64,000 nucleotides of DNA from Actinomadura harenae (GTDB lineage: Bacteria; Actinomycetota; Actinomycetes; Streptosporangiales; Streptosporangiaceae): positions 1 through 64,000 of the forward strand of contig NZ_RFFG01000013.1 in assembly GCF_003696215.1 (NCBI RefSeq). The letters are read 5' to 3'. A program made the position numbers and the translations under genes. The notes under the pieces are model-generated. The model did not search any database, was not told where the DNA came from, and worked only from the letters and a program-made list of their open reading frames with translations. Positions 1 through 8,280 of the stretch are shown here, one piece after another (within the stretch, counting starts at the first letter, position 1; each line of letters opens with the position of its first letter).

Positions 1-39
1 CCGCTCTACCAGTACTTCCGCAAGAGCCAGATAGCGTGA
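1..39 (+). CDS. 3' end of an unidentified gene (partial)
   Basis: Frame 1 reads PLYQYFRKSQIA followed by TGA at 37-39, with codons normal for this genome. It is probably the last 12 codons of a gene that begins before the window. Too little is left to name it. It would be the left neighbour of the Tn7-like module, so it may mark the insertion point. Confidence 0.35.
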   Translation, partial: PLYQYFRKSQIA

Positions 40-82
40 GAACGCCCGACACCGCAGTCCCAAACATCGCGGCATCCCCGCA

Positions 83-167
83 GGTCACCCACTCTTCATT
101 GGCCACCTACAGTCGAACGGGACAGTGGCGAATCACGGTGGGTGAGCTGTCATGCTCGGTGGGTGAG
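83..167. repeat. candidate left end of the Tn7-like element
   Basis: CGGTGGGTGAG occurs at 136-146 and again at 157-167, 21 bp apart, and an inverted relative (CACCCACTC) lies near 87-95. The stretch GCCACCTACAGTCG near 102-115 resembles the GCCAACTACYTGACG units read inward from the other side of the module (6443-6520). Arrays of about 22-bp transposase sites just outside the transposition genes are typical of Tn7-like ends. The similarity between the two sides is only moderate and the exact terminus cannot be placed. Confidence 0.4.
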
Positions 168-191
168 TCGCCAGCGGGCCAAGGTGATGCA

Positions 192-929
192 GTGAGAGCG
201 GTTGAGGGCGCAGGCGCTGCCCGGTGCGATGAGTTCCAGGTGGCCTTCGTGGAGGGCGGTGACGAGGTACGCCGCAAGCTGGTCCATGCGCAGGAGGTTT
301 CGTTCGAACGCGCGAGCGCGGTTCGGGACTTTCCGTCCTACCGAGGGCAACGCAACTATCCAGGGCTGTACTACGCGGCCACGATGGACGAGCACGTGGG
401 GTACGAGTCGTGGCTGGAGCGTGATGAAGCGATGGCGCTCGACTTCGCGGTGGACGTGGTGGGCTTCGCATCCCAGCCGTTCTGGCTGTTCTGGTCGGAT
501 GGCCAGCGCGTCAGGTCTCATGCGCCGGACTTCTTCGCCCGGCTGAAGGACGGCACCGGGGTCGTGATCGATTGCCGTCCGTCCGAACGGATTCGCTCGC
601 GCGACGCTGGTGCTTTCGAGGCGACAGAGCAGGCCTGCGACTCGGTCGGCTGGCAGTATCGCCTGGTCGCTGCGTATGACCCGACTTGGCTGAGCAACGT
701 GCGCTGGTTGGCGGGCTACCGCCACGACCGGTTTGCGGATGAAGCGGTCGGTGCTCGACTCTGCGAGGTGTTCGCCGACGGCGCGTCGCTGATGGACGGA
801 GCGGCCGAGGTGGGTGACCCCATCGCGGTGCTTCCGGTGTTGTTTCACCAGATGTGGTCCCACCGCTTGGGCACCGATCTTTCGCAACGCCTGGATGCCG
901 GGGCATGGGCTTGGGACACAGCCTCGTGA
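192..929 (+). CDS. TnsA-like transposase endonuclease subunit
   Basis: About 245 residues, resembling the TnsA-like heteromeric transposase endonuclease subunit of actinomycetes. Such proteins nick the 5' ends of a Tn7-type element while TnsB joins the 3' ends. The visible nuclease core is YESWLERDEAMALDF (acidic residues), then HAPDFFARLKDG (Asp) and VVIDCRP, following the E...D...(Q/D)xK order of the TnsA restriction-like fold. The last element is atypical, with Arg where Lys is usual. GTG at 192 is chosen because AAGGTG lies about 10 bp upstream; the open frame continues back to 36 but has non-coding character there. The stop overlaps the next start as GTGA, so the two are probably translationally coupled. 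Confidence 0.8.
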   Translation: MRAVEGAGAARCDEFQVAFVEGGDEVRRKLVHAQEVSFERASAVRDFPSYRGQRNYPGLYYAATMDEHVGYESWLERDEAMALDFAVDVVGFASQPFWLFWSDGQRVRSHAPDFFARLKDGTGVVIDCRPSERIRSRDAGAFEATEQACDSVGWQYRLVAAYDPTWLSNVRWLAGYRHDRFADEAVGARLCEVFADGASLMDGAAEVGDPIAVLPVLFHQMWSHRLGTDLSQRLDAGAWAWDTAS

Positions 930-2989
930 CGCGGGTCCTACGGGTAGGTGACCGGGTCCGGTTCGAGTCGATGGAGCATCAGGTCACAGCCCTGACGGGA
1001 ACCTGGGCACGGTTGCTGGCCACCGACGGGCGGCCCTCAGCCGTGCTGCTGACGCGCCTCGTGAGCGCCGATGATTTCGCGTTGCTCAGCGAACAGGAGC
1101 AGGTCCGCGACGTTGTCATTCGGGATCTGGCTGGGGTCCCTGAGGGGGCCGCCGCTCAAGCCCGCTTCTGGGAGCAGCATGTGGTGGAGGTGGAAACTGG
1201 TCTGCCTCCGGGCGCCGAGGCCGGGGCGGTTCCGCGGCCCGAGTACGATGCGGCCACCCGGACGCTCACCGAACGTGAGCTCGCCAAGGTCGCCGAACTC
1301 GACGCGATGGGTGTGGTGGCCAGTGCGCGCACGATTCAGCGGATGCGGCGGCGCTACCGTGAACAGGGCCTGCGCGGGCTGGTCGATACCCGGTCAAACA
1401 AGGCTCGTGGCCGCTATGGGCGGACCGACTCCCGGGTCGTTGAGGCGATTCAGGAGATCGTCGCGGCGGAGGCTGGCACCTCCACCGGCACGCGCGACCG
1501 ATTGCGATGGAAGGTCAAGAATCTCCTGGACGAACGGTATGGGCCCGACGCGGTTCCAGTGCCGTCGAAGTCCACGTTCGGTCGGCTGATGAACTCCCTG
1601 ACCGCAGGACACCACACCTTCGGGTCGGCCAAGAACCGTCGGTCGGTGGCCAATCGGCCTGCTGCTCCTTTCAGCGTCACCTGGGCGGCGCGTCCTGGCC
1701 AACAGGTTCAGATCGACACCACGACACTGGACGTGATGGCGCTGTTCGATGACGGGCAGGCCCGGAGGGTCGAGCTCACCGCGGCGATCGACATCGCGAC
1801 CCGCACGATCTGCGCGGCAGTGCTGCGTCCGGTGGGCACCAAGGCCGTGGACGCCTCGCTGCTGTTGGCGCGGACACTGGTTCCCGAGCCGATGCGGCCG
1901 GGCTGGGCCGACACGCTGCGCATGACCGGTTCGCGGCTACCGCATCGTCAGCTCGCCGAGATTGATGCCCGGCTGAAGGACGCGGCGGCCAAGCCGGTGG
2001 TGATTCCCGAGACGATCGTGTGTGACCGCGGCAAGGTCTACCTCTCGCAGGCGTTCATAGGAGCCTGCCGGAGCCTGGGAATCTCGGTACAGCCCGCGCA
2101 CCCACAAGCCCCCACCGACAAGGGTGTCATCGAGGCGACCTTCGATGGGATCAATACGTTGTTCTGCCAATACGTCGCGGGCTACACCGGTCGGGATGTG
2201 ACACGCCGCGGTGCGGCGGTGGATCGTGAGGCATGCTGGTCGATGGCCCAGCTTCAGGAGCTGCTGGACGAATGGGTTGTGATCGGCTGGCAGCAACGCC
2301 CGCACGAAGGGCTGCTCAGTCCCGACACGGCTCGGCCGTTGTCTCCGAACGAGATGTTCGCTGCGCTGGTGACTGCTGCGGGATACGTCCCCCTGATGTT
2401 GACCGGTGAAGACTACATCGAGCTGCTCCCGGTCGCCTGGCGGACTATCAACGACTACGGAGTGCGCCTGGACCGGCGCACCTATGACGACCAGGCCCTC
2501 AATCTTTACCGGCGGCAGCATTCGGGAGTGAGCGCCAAGCGGGGACTCTGGGAGGTGCGTTACGACCCCTACGACCTCACCCAGATCTGGGTCCGCAATC
2601 ACCACGATGGCGGATGGCTCCGCATCCCGTGGACGCATCTGCCGATGGTGGCAGCTCCCTTCGCCGACTTCACCTGGCAGCAGGCTCGCAAGTCCGCGGC
2701 AGCGTCATTGCCCGACCGGGCCGAGCAGGAAACGGCCGCAGCATCGGCATTGAACGACCTTCTGAACAGGGCGAATCAAGGTCCTGACAGGGACCCGACA
2801 CATGACAAGGTCGCAGCGCGAACCCGAGCCGCCTCCAGCACGCACCGCCCCGACATCGAGCCGGTCATGGTGGACGCCGGCACCGACGACGACTTCTCCG
2901 AAGACGACGGCATCGACTCCCAGGAAACCGGAACTGTCATCCCATTTGGGGTCTTCGACGCCCGAGCCGAAGCAGAACGGTGGCCATGA
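926..2989 (+). CDS. TnsB-like DDE transposase (Mu/TniA type)
   Basis: 687 residues with an N-terminal helix-turn-helix region (around SARTIQRMRRRYREQG), an integrase catalytic core and a Mu-type C-terminal domain. The DDE triad is Asp264 in QVQIDTTTL, Asp367 in VCDRGKVYL and Glu403 in GVIEATFDG. It would cut and join the 3' ends of the element after binding repeats near its termini. GTG at 926 overlaps the TnsA stop (GTGA), and its own TGA overlaps the next ATG (ATGA at 2986), so tnsA-tnsB-tniB-tniQ form one tightly coupled operon. An in-frame upstream start at 854 would lie inside tnsA and is unlikely. The gene appears intact. Confidence 0.85.
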   Translation: MTRVLRVGDRVRFESMEHQVTALTGTWARLLATDGRPSAVLLTRLVSADDFALLSEQEQVRDVVIRDLAGVPEGAAAQARFWEQHVVEVETGLPPGAEAGAVPRPEYDAATRTLTERELAKVAELDAMGVVASARTIQRMRRRYREQGLRGLVDTRSNKARGRYGRTDSRVVEAIQEIVAAEAGTSTGTRDRLRWKVKNLLDERYGPDAVPVPSKSTFGRLMNSLTAGHHTFGSAKNRRSVANRPAAPFSVTWAARPGQQVQIDTTTLDVMALFDDGQARRVELTAAIDIATRTICAAVLRPVGTKAVDASLLLARTLVPEPMRPGWADTLRMTGSRLPHRQLAEIDARLKDAAAKPVVIPETIVCDRGKVYLSQAFIGACRSLGISVQPAHPQAPTDKGVIEATFDGINTLFCQYVAGYTGRDVTRRGAAVDREACWSMAQLQELLDEWVVIGWQQRPHEGLLSPDTARPLSPNEMFAALVTAAGYVPLMLTGEDYIELLPVAWRTINDYGVRLDRRTYDDQALNLYRRQHSGVSAKRGLWEVRYDPYDLTQIWVRNHHDGGWLRIPWTHLPMVAAPFADFTWQQARKSAAASLPDRAEQETAAASALNDLLNRANQGPDRDPTHDKVAARTRAASSTHRPDIEPVMVDAGTDDDFSEDDGIDSQETGTVIPFGVFDARAEAERWP

Positions 2990-3156
2990 CCGCAACAACC
3001 TCCACGCCCTCGCCGCCCTTCGCCCCGCCCCCGGACGAACCTTTGACCACCAAGGAAGGCTGGTCACGCTGGGTGCAGCGAGATCTCCAAGCGCCTTCCC
3101 CACCGGGCGAGCTGACTCTGCTGGCTCCGGCTGAGCGCGCCGCCTACGACGATGCC
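2986..3156 (+). pseudogene. TniB/TnsC-like ATPase, 5' part (split by IS3 element)
   Basis: The first 57 codons of the ATPase gene, starting at ATG in the ATGA overlap with tnsB and ending in AERAAYDDA. The inserted IS begins at 3157 and supplies an immediate TGA. Joining this piece to 4426 after removing one GCC repeat gives AYDDA-RLEFLSDPIVVNTPT in frame, so the original protein had 355 residues. The N-terminal region of this family is thought to contact the transposase, so a 57-residue peptide would not be functional alone. Confidence 0.85.
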
Positions 3157-3197
3157 TGAGGTTCCCCCCGCTGCACGGACACGTGCGGTGAGATGGG

Positions 3198-4070
3198 TCA
3201 GGTCGCCCGCAAGGCGGTGCGGTACTGCTCCTCGTAAGCGACCGGGCTCAGCATTCCGATACTGGAATGCCGCCTGAATGGGTTATACCAACACTCGATC
3301 CATTCAAACTGTGCAGCGGCGAGTTCTGCCCGAGTTTCCCAGATCTTGGTGTCGAGCAGTTCGAGCTGCATCGTTCCCCAAAATGATTCGATCATTGCAT
3401 TGTCGTAACAGTCGCCGACCGTGCCCATCGATCCGAGTAGTCCCGCATCGCGAAGCCGTTTCCCGAAGGTCCAGGAGGTGAATTGCGTGCCGTGATCCGA
3501 ATGCAGAATCGTGGATCCGGCGGGCTGCCTGCGAGTCACGGCGGCAGCCATCGCGTCGACCACCAGCTCGGTGTTCTGTCGTGGCCCGATGGAATGCCCG
3601 ATGATCCGCCGGGAGAAGCAGTCGAGAATGGCCGCGCAGTACAGCTTTCCTTCCCTGGTCGGGTGCTCGGTGATGTCGGTGACCCACAGCACGTCTGGGG
3701 CGTCCACCGTGAAGGCCCGCTTGACCAGGTCTTCCTCGGTGGCCGCGTTGACCAGGTTCTTGCGGCCTCTGCGCCGGTGGATCCCCTGGATCCCGGCCTC
3801 GCGCATGAGCCGTTCGACCCGTTTGTGGTTCACCACCTCGCCCCGCCCCAGCGTCAACTCCGCGTGCACCCGCGGCGAACCGTAACTCCCACGCGACTCC
3901 ACCTGCACTTCGCGGATTTGTTTCAGCAGGTCGTCGTTGCGTTGTTGCCGCACCGACGCCGGCCTGCCGAGCCAGTCGGCATATCCCGACCGGGAAACCC
4001 CCAGGACTCGGCAGGCCACCGCGACGGGAACAGCGTCAGCGGCGAGTTCGCGGACCAGCGAGAACCTTAT
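3198..4070 (-). CDS. IS3-family transposase OrfB (DDE domain)
   Basis: About 290 residues expressed as the second part of the OrfAB fusion; the first codon after the -1 slip is ATA at 4070-4068. It has an HTH_21-like region (YGSPRVHAEL) and an rve core with Asp in VLWVTDITEH, Asp in TILHSDHGTQFTS and Glu in CYDNAMIESFWG, the IS3 DDE signature. It catalyses excision of the figure-eight intermediate and reinsertion. No convincing independent start with a ribosome binding site is seen, which fits synthesis by frameshifting. Confidence 0.9.
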   Translation of the reverse strand: MRFSLVRELAADAVPVAVACRVLGVSRSGYADWLGRPASVRQQRNDDLLKQIREVQVESRGSYGSPRVHAELTLGRGEVVNHKRVERLMREAGIQGIHRRRGRKNLVNAATEEDLVKRAFTVDAPDVLWVTDITEHPTREGKLYCAAILDCFSRRIIGHSIGPRQNTELVVDAMAAAVTRRQPAGSTILHSDHGTQFTSWTFGKRLRDAGLLGSMGTVGDCYDNAMIESFWGTMQLELLDTKIWETRAELAAAQFEWIECWYNPFRRHSSIGMLSPVAYEEQYRTALRAT

Positions 4071-4354
4071 TTTGGGAGCATGTTCTCGCGGGCGAAGTAC
4101 GCCGCCGCCCGCTTGAGGATGTCGTTCTCCTGCTCCAATTGTCGGGTCCTGCGCCGCAGCACGGCCAGTTCCTTCTTCTCGGCCGCGGTCAGCCCCTCGA
4201 CGCGCCCTTCCTCGATGTCGGCCTGGCGCATCCAGTTCGACAGGCACGACTGGCTGATACCCAAGCTCTTGGCCAGCGCGGAGACCGACTTGTCGCCAGA
4301 CCGCGCCAACTCGACAGCGCGACGCCGGAACTCCGGCGGATGTGGTGAAGGCAC
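4067..4354 (-). CDS. IS3-family transposase OrfA (HTH, coiled coil)
   Basis: 95 residues starting at GTG 4354, which has GGAAGGAAG about 7 bp upstream; an ATG at 4387 is a weaker alternative. The N-terminus has the HTH_Tnp_1 helix-turn-helix (FRRRAVELARSG, SALAKSLGISQSCLSNW). It is followed by a leucine-zipper-like segment (LAVLRRRTRQLEQENDILK) used for multimerisation. OrfA binds the IS ends and alone tends to repress transposition. Its TAA stop follows directly on the slippery sequence that generates OrfAB. Confidence 0.9.
   Translation of the reverse strand: MPSPHPPEFRRRAVELARSGDKSVSALAKSLGISQSCLSNWMRQADIEEGRVEGLTAAEKKELAVLRRRTRQLEQENDILKRAAAYFARENMLPK
4070..4076 (-). other. programmed -1 frameshift site of the IS3 element
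   Basis: Read on the minus strand in the OrfA frame the site is C CCA AAA followed at once by TAA. This is an X XXY YYZ heptamer. Slipping back one base re-pairs CCC and AAA and continues with ATA AGG TTC into OrfB, which matches the OrfB frame exactly. Confidence 0.85.
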
Positions 4355-4425
4355 GAGACACTTCCTTCCCAAGTTGATCAAGGTCAACTCAGATCGGGTG
4401 TCCGCGGAACGGGGGAAGCTCAGCC

Positions 4426-5322
4426 CGGCTGGAGTTCCTCAGCGATCCGATCGTGGTGAACACCCCCACGATCCAGCAGGTCATCAAGACAGTTCGCCGC
4501 CTTCTCATTCTCAACCGGCGGCAGATCTCTGCCCGCCGCGGACTGATCATCACCGGTGGAGGTGGCACTGGCAAAACCACCGCCATCACCCAGCTTGGCC
4601 GCGCCCACGAGATCAGCGTTCGACTCCGCCACCCCGAGCCCCAGCATCGCATTCCCGTGATCTATGTGACCGTCCCTCCAGCTGCCACGCCCCGGATGCT
4701 CGCCGCGGAGTTCGCCCGCTTTCTCGGGCTCCCGGTCGCCCGCAGAGACAACATCACCGACATCACCAACGCGGTCTGCGCTGTCCTTAGTGACGTGGGC
4801 TGCGACCTCGTCCTCGTTGATGAACTCCACAACCTCAATCTCGCCACTCGCGCGGGAGCCGAGGTCTCTGACCAGCTCAAGTACTTCGCCGAGCGCATCC
4901 CTGCCACTTTCATCCTGGCCGGGATCGATGTTGAACGTGTCGGCTTGTTCTCCGGCACTCGCGGGCGCCAGATCGCCAGCCGGTTCAGCACCCTGTCAAC
5001 CCAGCCGTTCGCCCACGGCACCCCCACTCAGCGCGACAATTGGCGGTCGCTCGTGCTGACCCTCGAACAGGCCCTCCCGCTCCACCAGCACAAACCGGGA
5101 ACACTAGCCCGCCATGGCGAATACCTCTACCGGCGCACCGGGGGCATGCTCGGCAGCCTCTCCCACGTCATCCGCGGCGCCGCGATCGACGCCATCCTCG
5201 ACGACACCGAGAAGATCACTAAAGCCCACCTTCAGGCGATCCTGCTCGACCACCAGGCTGAGCATGGTCTCGCAATGAAGGCAGCACCCTCACGGCCTCG
5301 GAAGCAACAAGGCGCCGCATGA
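4426..5322 (+). pseudogene. TniB/TnsC-like ATPase, 3' part (split by IS3 element)
   Basis: 298 codons remain after the IS, covering the whole AAA+ core: Walker A GGGGTGKTTA, Walker B LVLVDELHNL, and a sensor/arginine region RGRQIASRF. TniB/TnsC ATPases recruit the transposase to target DNA and license joining. A GTG at 4453 (VVNTPT) could allow internal initiation to give a 289-residue protein lacking about 66 N-terminal residues, but no good ribosome binding site is seen there. The stop overlaps the tniQ ATG (ATGA at 5319), so tniQ translation probably depends on reading through this gene. Confidence 0.85.
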
Positions 5323-6227
5323 TCGAACAGCCCCTGCGCAGGCTTCCGATCACCTCACCGCCCGCACCATATGAGTCGCTGGAGTCCTATCTGAGTCGGC
5401 TGGAAAGGATCAATCATCTGCCCTTAGGGGCGCTTCGACGCTGGACCGCCACCAGTGCGAAGGCCAAGGCGAAATACAACCAGTTCACCTCGGTAACGAT
5501 TGATATCGCCAAAGTAAGCATCCTGAGCGGCATACCAGAATCCACACTCCGCCAGGCGATCACCGGCTTCATGCCAGACGAAGACCGACGGCTCCTCCAG
5601 CCCCAGCAAAGGCCCGCCTGCCCACGATGCGTTCACCGAGCCGGCGGAGCAGTGCTCTGCCGTCATCCGTTCCACTACTTCACCTGCCTCCGCCACCGGA
5701 CCCTGGTGGGCGGCCGAGCATGGGGACATCCGATCGAAGGGCCCCATTCCCACCTCGACCTGAGCCTGGTTCCCGAAGTCTTCTCAACTCAACGGCGACA
5801 CCGCCAATTGATCCGCCGCTACGGCCACCCAACCATGGCCGACGCACTCGTAATCTCCGAGCAGTGGTTCGAATACTTCGTTCAGCGCCATGGAATGCTA
5901 AACCGATCGCGGACTCGTATAACGCGCCTGCTGGGGCCAAAGCCGGGACGGCTCTCCATTGACTCTCCAGCGCACGTAATCAGCTACCGCCCCGAACTAG
6001 TAAGCCTCGCCGGAATCCTGGCCGCGCCGCACTGGCGCGCCATCGCGGCTGCACCCGAGACTCGTGCCAGGTTCTACCAAGAGATCGACCGCATCACGAA
6101 CCTCCACGGCTACGAGCCCATCACGAAGCAAGACCCCATCCATCACTGGATCCAAAGCCTGGAGCCACGCCGTCGTTCCACGCTCGCCAGATTCACTGAG
6201 TTCGATGAACTCTTCCAGAACCAATGA
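5319..6227 (+). CDS. tniQ: TniQ family target-selection protein
   Basis: 302 residues. The N-terminus PYESLESYLSRLERINH matches the start of TniQ domains. The zinc-binding region CPRC-(11)-CRHPFHYFTCLRHR fits the CxxC...CxxH knuckle of the family. TniQ/TnsD proteins choose the target and recruit TnsC/TniB. It starts in an ATGA overlap with the interrupted tniB, the fourth gene of the operon. With about 300 residues and one zinc region it is of the short TniQ type rather than a long sequence-specific TnsD, so insertion may be less site-specific; that is inference. Confidence 0.85.
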   Translation: MIEQPLRRLPITSPPAPYESLESYLSRLERINHLPLGALRRWTATSAKAKAKYNQFTSVTIDIAKVSILSGIPESTLRQAITGFMPDEDRRLLQPQQRPACPRCVHRAGGAVLCRHPFHYFTCLRHRTLVGGRAWGHPIEGPHSHLDLSLVPEVFSTQRRHRQLIRRYGHPTMADALVISEQWFEYFVQRHGMLNRSRTRITRLLGPKPGRLSIDSPAHVISYRPELVSLAGILAAPHWRAIAAAPETRARFYQEIDRITNLHGYEPITKQDPIHHWIQSLEPRRRSTLARFTEFDELFQNQ

Positions 6228-6442
6228 AAGTGACGAACCCCAGGTCAGCGCATGGACTACTCGCCAGATTCAATGAACCAGGACAGGGGGCCGGTCAGGA
6301 CGCGGTCCGTCTGAGGCGGGCCGCGCGCAGAAACGCGGGCGGCCGCAGGGGGCCGCGAGATCCGCCAGCGGCGCCTCGGCCGTTCCCGGAGCACATCCCG
6401 GAGACCGACCGCAGTACGAGGGACCGCCCAGCTGTTGAGTGC

Positions 6443-6520
6443 CAGGTAGGCGTCCCGGATGCGCCAAGTAGTGAGCCACCCGGCGTCAGGTAGTTGGCGA
6501 TTGACGTCAAGTAGTTGGCA
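6443..6520. repeat. four ~22-bp repeats, probable right-end TnsB sites
   Basis: CARGTAG occurs at 6443, 6465, 6487 and 6508, spaced 22, 22 and 21 bp. The inner two copies extend to CARGTAGTTGGC. On the other strand the best units read GCCAACTACYTGACG. Four closely spaced 22-bp transposase sites are the known architecture of the Tn7 right end, and this array lies about 220 bp beyond tniQ. The rest of 6228-6440 holds no gene I can support. Confidence 0.6.
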
Positions 6521-6576
6521 GCTGGGGTGAGATGGAGCGCGCTCGCGCGGGTCGGGTCGTGGGCCCCGCCGGGCCT

Positions 6577-6602
6577 GTCTCATAGGTGAACGCCTATGAA
6601 AC
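6577..6602. other. recombinase-type crossover palindrome, copy A
   Basis: GTCTCATAGGTG - AA - CGCCTATGAAAC: 12-bp arms around a central dinucleotide. Extended by four bases (GCCT...AGGC), 14 of 16 arm positions are complementary. ACTCATGAAACG follows at 6678-6689. The same arrangement occurs at 26325, so this is a repeated site rather than a chance palindrome. A 26-28 bp dyad around 2 bp is the form of serine resolvase/invertase crossover sites. Confidence 0.5.
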
Positions 6603-6705
6603 AGGCGCGTGACGAAGACCTGTCCCGGGTGTTCGGCGCTGCATGGCTTGTTGCATTTGGCTGGATGATTGCAACGCACTCATGAAACGCTTCGCGACCG
6701 GCGCA

Positions 6706-8172
6706 CTAGGAGGACGGCGCGGCCGGGCGTCCGGGCGGAAGGGCCAGGCGGTAGACGGCGACCCCGCCGCCGGAGGCCACCAGCCGGTAGCCCGCCGCCG
6801 GCAGCCCTTCGAGGGCGGACGCGTCGGCCGCCGCCAACGGCCGGAACGGCGCGGCGCCGGTGACGGCGACCGCCCATTCCGGCCGCCGCCACGGCGGCGA
6901 CGCGAGCAGCCGGAACACGCGGCAGCGGCTGGTGAGCTGCGGCGCGAGCCGGTTCGCGGCGGCCACTTCCGCGCCGTCGGGGACGAGCGCGAGCGTCGCC
7001 GCGGCCGCCCGGTAGCGGTCGGAGGCCGTCCAGGTCGCCGGGCTGAGGAGCCGCGCGAGCGGCTGCGGCCCGACCGGCCACGGCCCCACCATGGTGATCG
7101 CCACCGCCACCGCCAGGATCGCGGGCGCTGCCGCCCGTCCGAGGAAATGGTGGGAGCGGTGGAGGGCGTCCGCTGCGGCGATGGAGAGGATCGGCGTGAG
7201 GACGGCGCTGTAGTGGAAGCCGGTGCCCCAGTAGTGCGGTTCGGTGGCCCAGAAGCGCGCCGCGACGTACGGCACCGCGAGCAGGACGAGTGGTGAGCGC
7301 AGCGCGAGGAAGACGGTCGGCGCGAGCAGCGCCTCGACCGTGCCGGCCTTGACGGCGAGCCCGGCGAAGGGGCGTCCGCCGTGCAGGGTGTGCGCGTAGC
7401 GGTAGGCATGGCTCGGGCTGAAGGCCGGGATCACCACACCCATGACGACCAGGCCGGTCACGGCGGCGACGGCCATGAGGGCGGCGCCGGTCCTGCGGTC
7501 GCCGCGGCAGAGGATGTACGCGCCGATCGCCGCGACCATGAGCGCCTGGTCCTCCTTGACCAGCAGGAGCGGGAGGGCCCAGCGGGCGGCGGACGCCCAC
7601 CGCCGCCGGGCGGCCGACTCGACGCAGCACGCGAGCAGCGGCACCGCGAACGCGATCTCGTGGAAGTCGAACTGGACGGCCTGCTGGATTCCCCAGGACA
7701 GGCCGTAGGCGAGTCCGACGCACGTCCCGGAGCGGCGGCCTCCCCAGTCCGTCGCGAGCCGCGTCACGGGGACCACCGACACCGCGAACAGAGCGGCCTG
7801 GACCAGCAGCAACGTCACGGGGCTCGGGAACACCCGGTAGAGCGGCGCTACCAGTGCGACGACCGGGTGGAAGTGGTCGCCGAGCACGTCGAAGCCCGGC
7901 GATTTCAGCGTCGCGACCGGCGGCTCGAACCGGGAGTAGGCACGGACGGCCTGCTCGAAGATCCCGAGGTCGTACCCGGTGCTCTCCATGGCGAGGTGCC
8001 GCGTCACCGACAGCGCGCCGTAGGCGAGGAAGAACACCGCCGCCAGGACCCACGGAATCGCGCGGCGGCCGCCCCCGGCGCGTCGGACCTCGCCGTCCGG
8101 AGAGCGGTCGGCTTGCGGCGAGACGCGCGGTGCGATGAGCGCGAGGGGCCGGGCGGCGAGTGCGAGGGGCAT
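6706..8172 (-). CDS. DUF2079 multipass membrane protein
   Basis: 488 residues with about ten hydrophobic segments (for example 39-55, 105-130, 215-235, 285-310, 350-372). It carries the DUF2079 hallmark GYDLGIFEQAVRAYS...GDHFHPVVALVAPLYRVFPSP. The family resembles GT-C glycosyltransferase-type integral membrane proteins, but no substrate can be assigned. It is transcribed divergently from the response regulator at 8281. The shared 109-bp region carries the CTGAA repeat operator, so it is a likely target of that two-component system. Confidence 0.8.
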   Translation of the reverse strand: MPLALAARPLALIAPRVSPQADRSPDGEVRRAGGGRRAIPWVLAAVFFLAYGALSVTRHLAMESTGYDLGIFEQAVRAYSRFEPPVATLKSPGFDVLGDHFHPVVALVAPLYRVFPSPVTLLLVQAALFAVSVVPVTRLATDWGGRRSGTCVGLAYGLSWGIQQAVQFDFHEIAFAVPLLACCVESAARRRWASAARWALPLLLVKEDQALMVAAIGAYILCRGDRRTGAALMAVAAVTGLVVMGVVIPAFSPSHAYRYAHTLHGGRPFAGLAVKAGTVEALLAPTVFLALRSPLVLLAVPYVAARFWATEPHYWGTGFHYSAVLTPILSIAAADALHRSHHFLGRAAAPAILAVAVAITMVGPWPVGPQPLARLLSPATWTASDRYRAAAATLALVPDGAEVAAANRLAPQLTSRCRVFRLLASPPWRRPEWAVAVTGAAPFRPLAAADASALEGLPAAGYRLVASGGGVAVYRLALPPGRPAAPSS

Positions 8173-8207
8173 GGCAGCCAGCTTCGGCGCCGGTGGCCGA
8201 ACCGGCG

Positions 8208-8255
8208 CTGAACCGACCTGAAGCCCGGCTGAAGCGGCCTGAAGCCGGGTTCAGC
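8208..8255. promoter_or_regulatory. four phased CTGAA repeats, likely response-regulator operator
   Basis: CTGAA lies at 8208-8212, 8218-8222, 8229-8233 and 8239-8243, i.e. every 10-11 bp on one face of the helix. An inverted TTCAG follows at 8251-8255 (GGTTCAGCC). OmpR-family regulators bind such direct repeats. The array sits between the divergent DUF2079 gene and the regulator gene, fitting autoregulation and control of the membrane protein. Confidence 0.65.
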
Positions 8256-8280
8256 CGCCGCCGAGGACACCCCGGACATA

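Larger units (their letters stand above)
3157..4422 (-). mobile_element. IS3-family insertion sequence, 1266 bp
   Basis: Terminal inverted repeats are TGAGGTTCCCCCC at the left end and, read inward, TGAGCTTCCCCCG at the right end. The element is flanked by a 3-bp direct repeat GCC (3154-3156 and 4423-4425), as expected for IS3-type insertion. It carries orfA and orfB on the minus strand in two frames joined by a -1 slippery site. All parts look intact, and the target gene is otherwise undamaged, so the insertion is probably recent and the copy may still be active. Confidence 0.93.

Noticed and set aside
854..925. ATG 854 as the start of the TnsB-like gene
   Set aside because: Lies inside tnsA; GTG 926 in a GTGA overlap matches the family N-terminus (VLRVGDRVRF).
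6257..6679. minus-strand frame containing WRIRDAYLALNSWAVPRTAV
   Set aside because: Runs through the 22-bp repeat array and crossover palindrome; no family match and no ribosome binding site.
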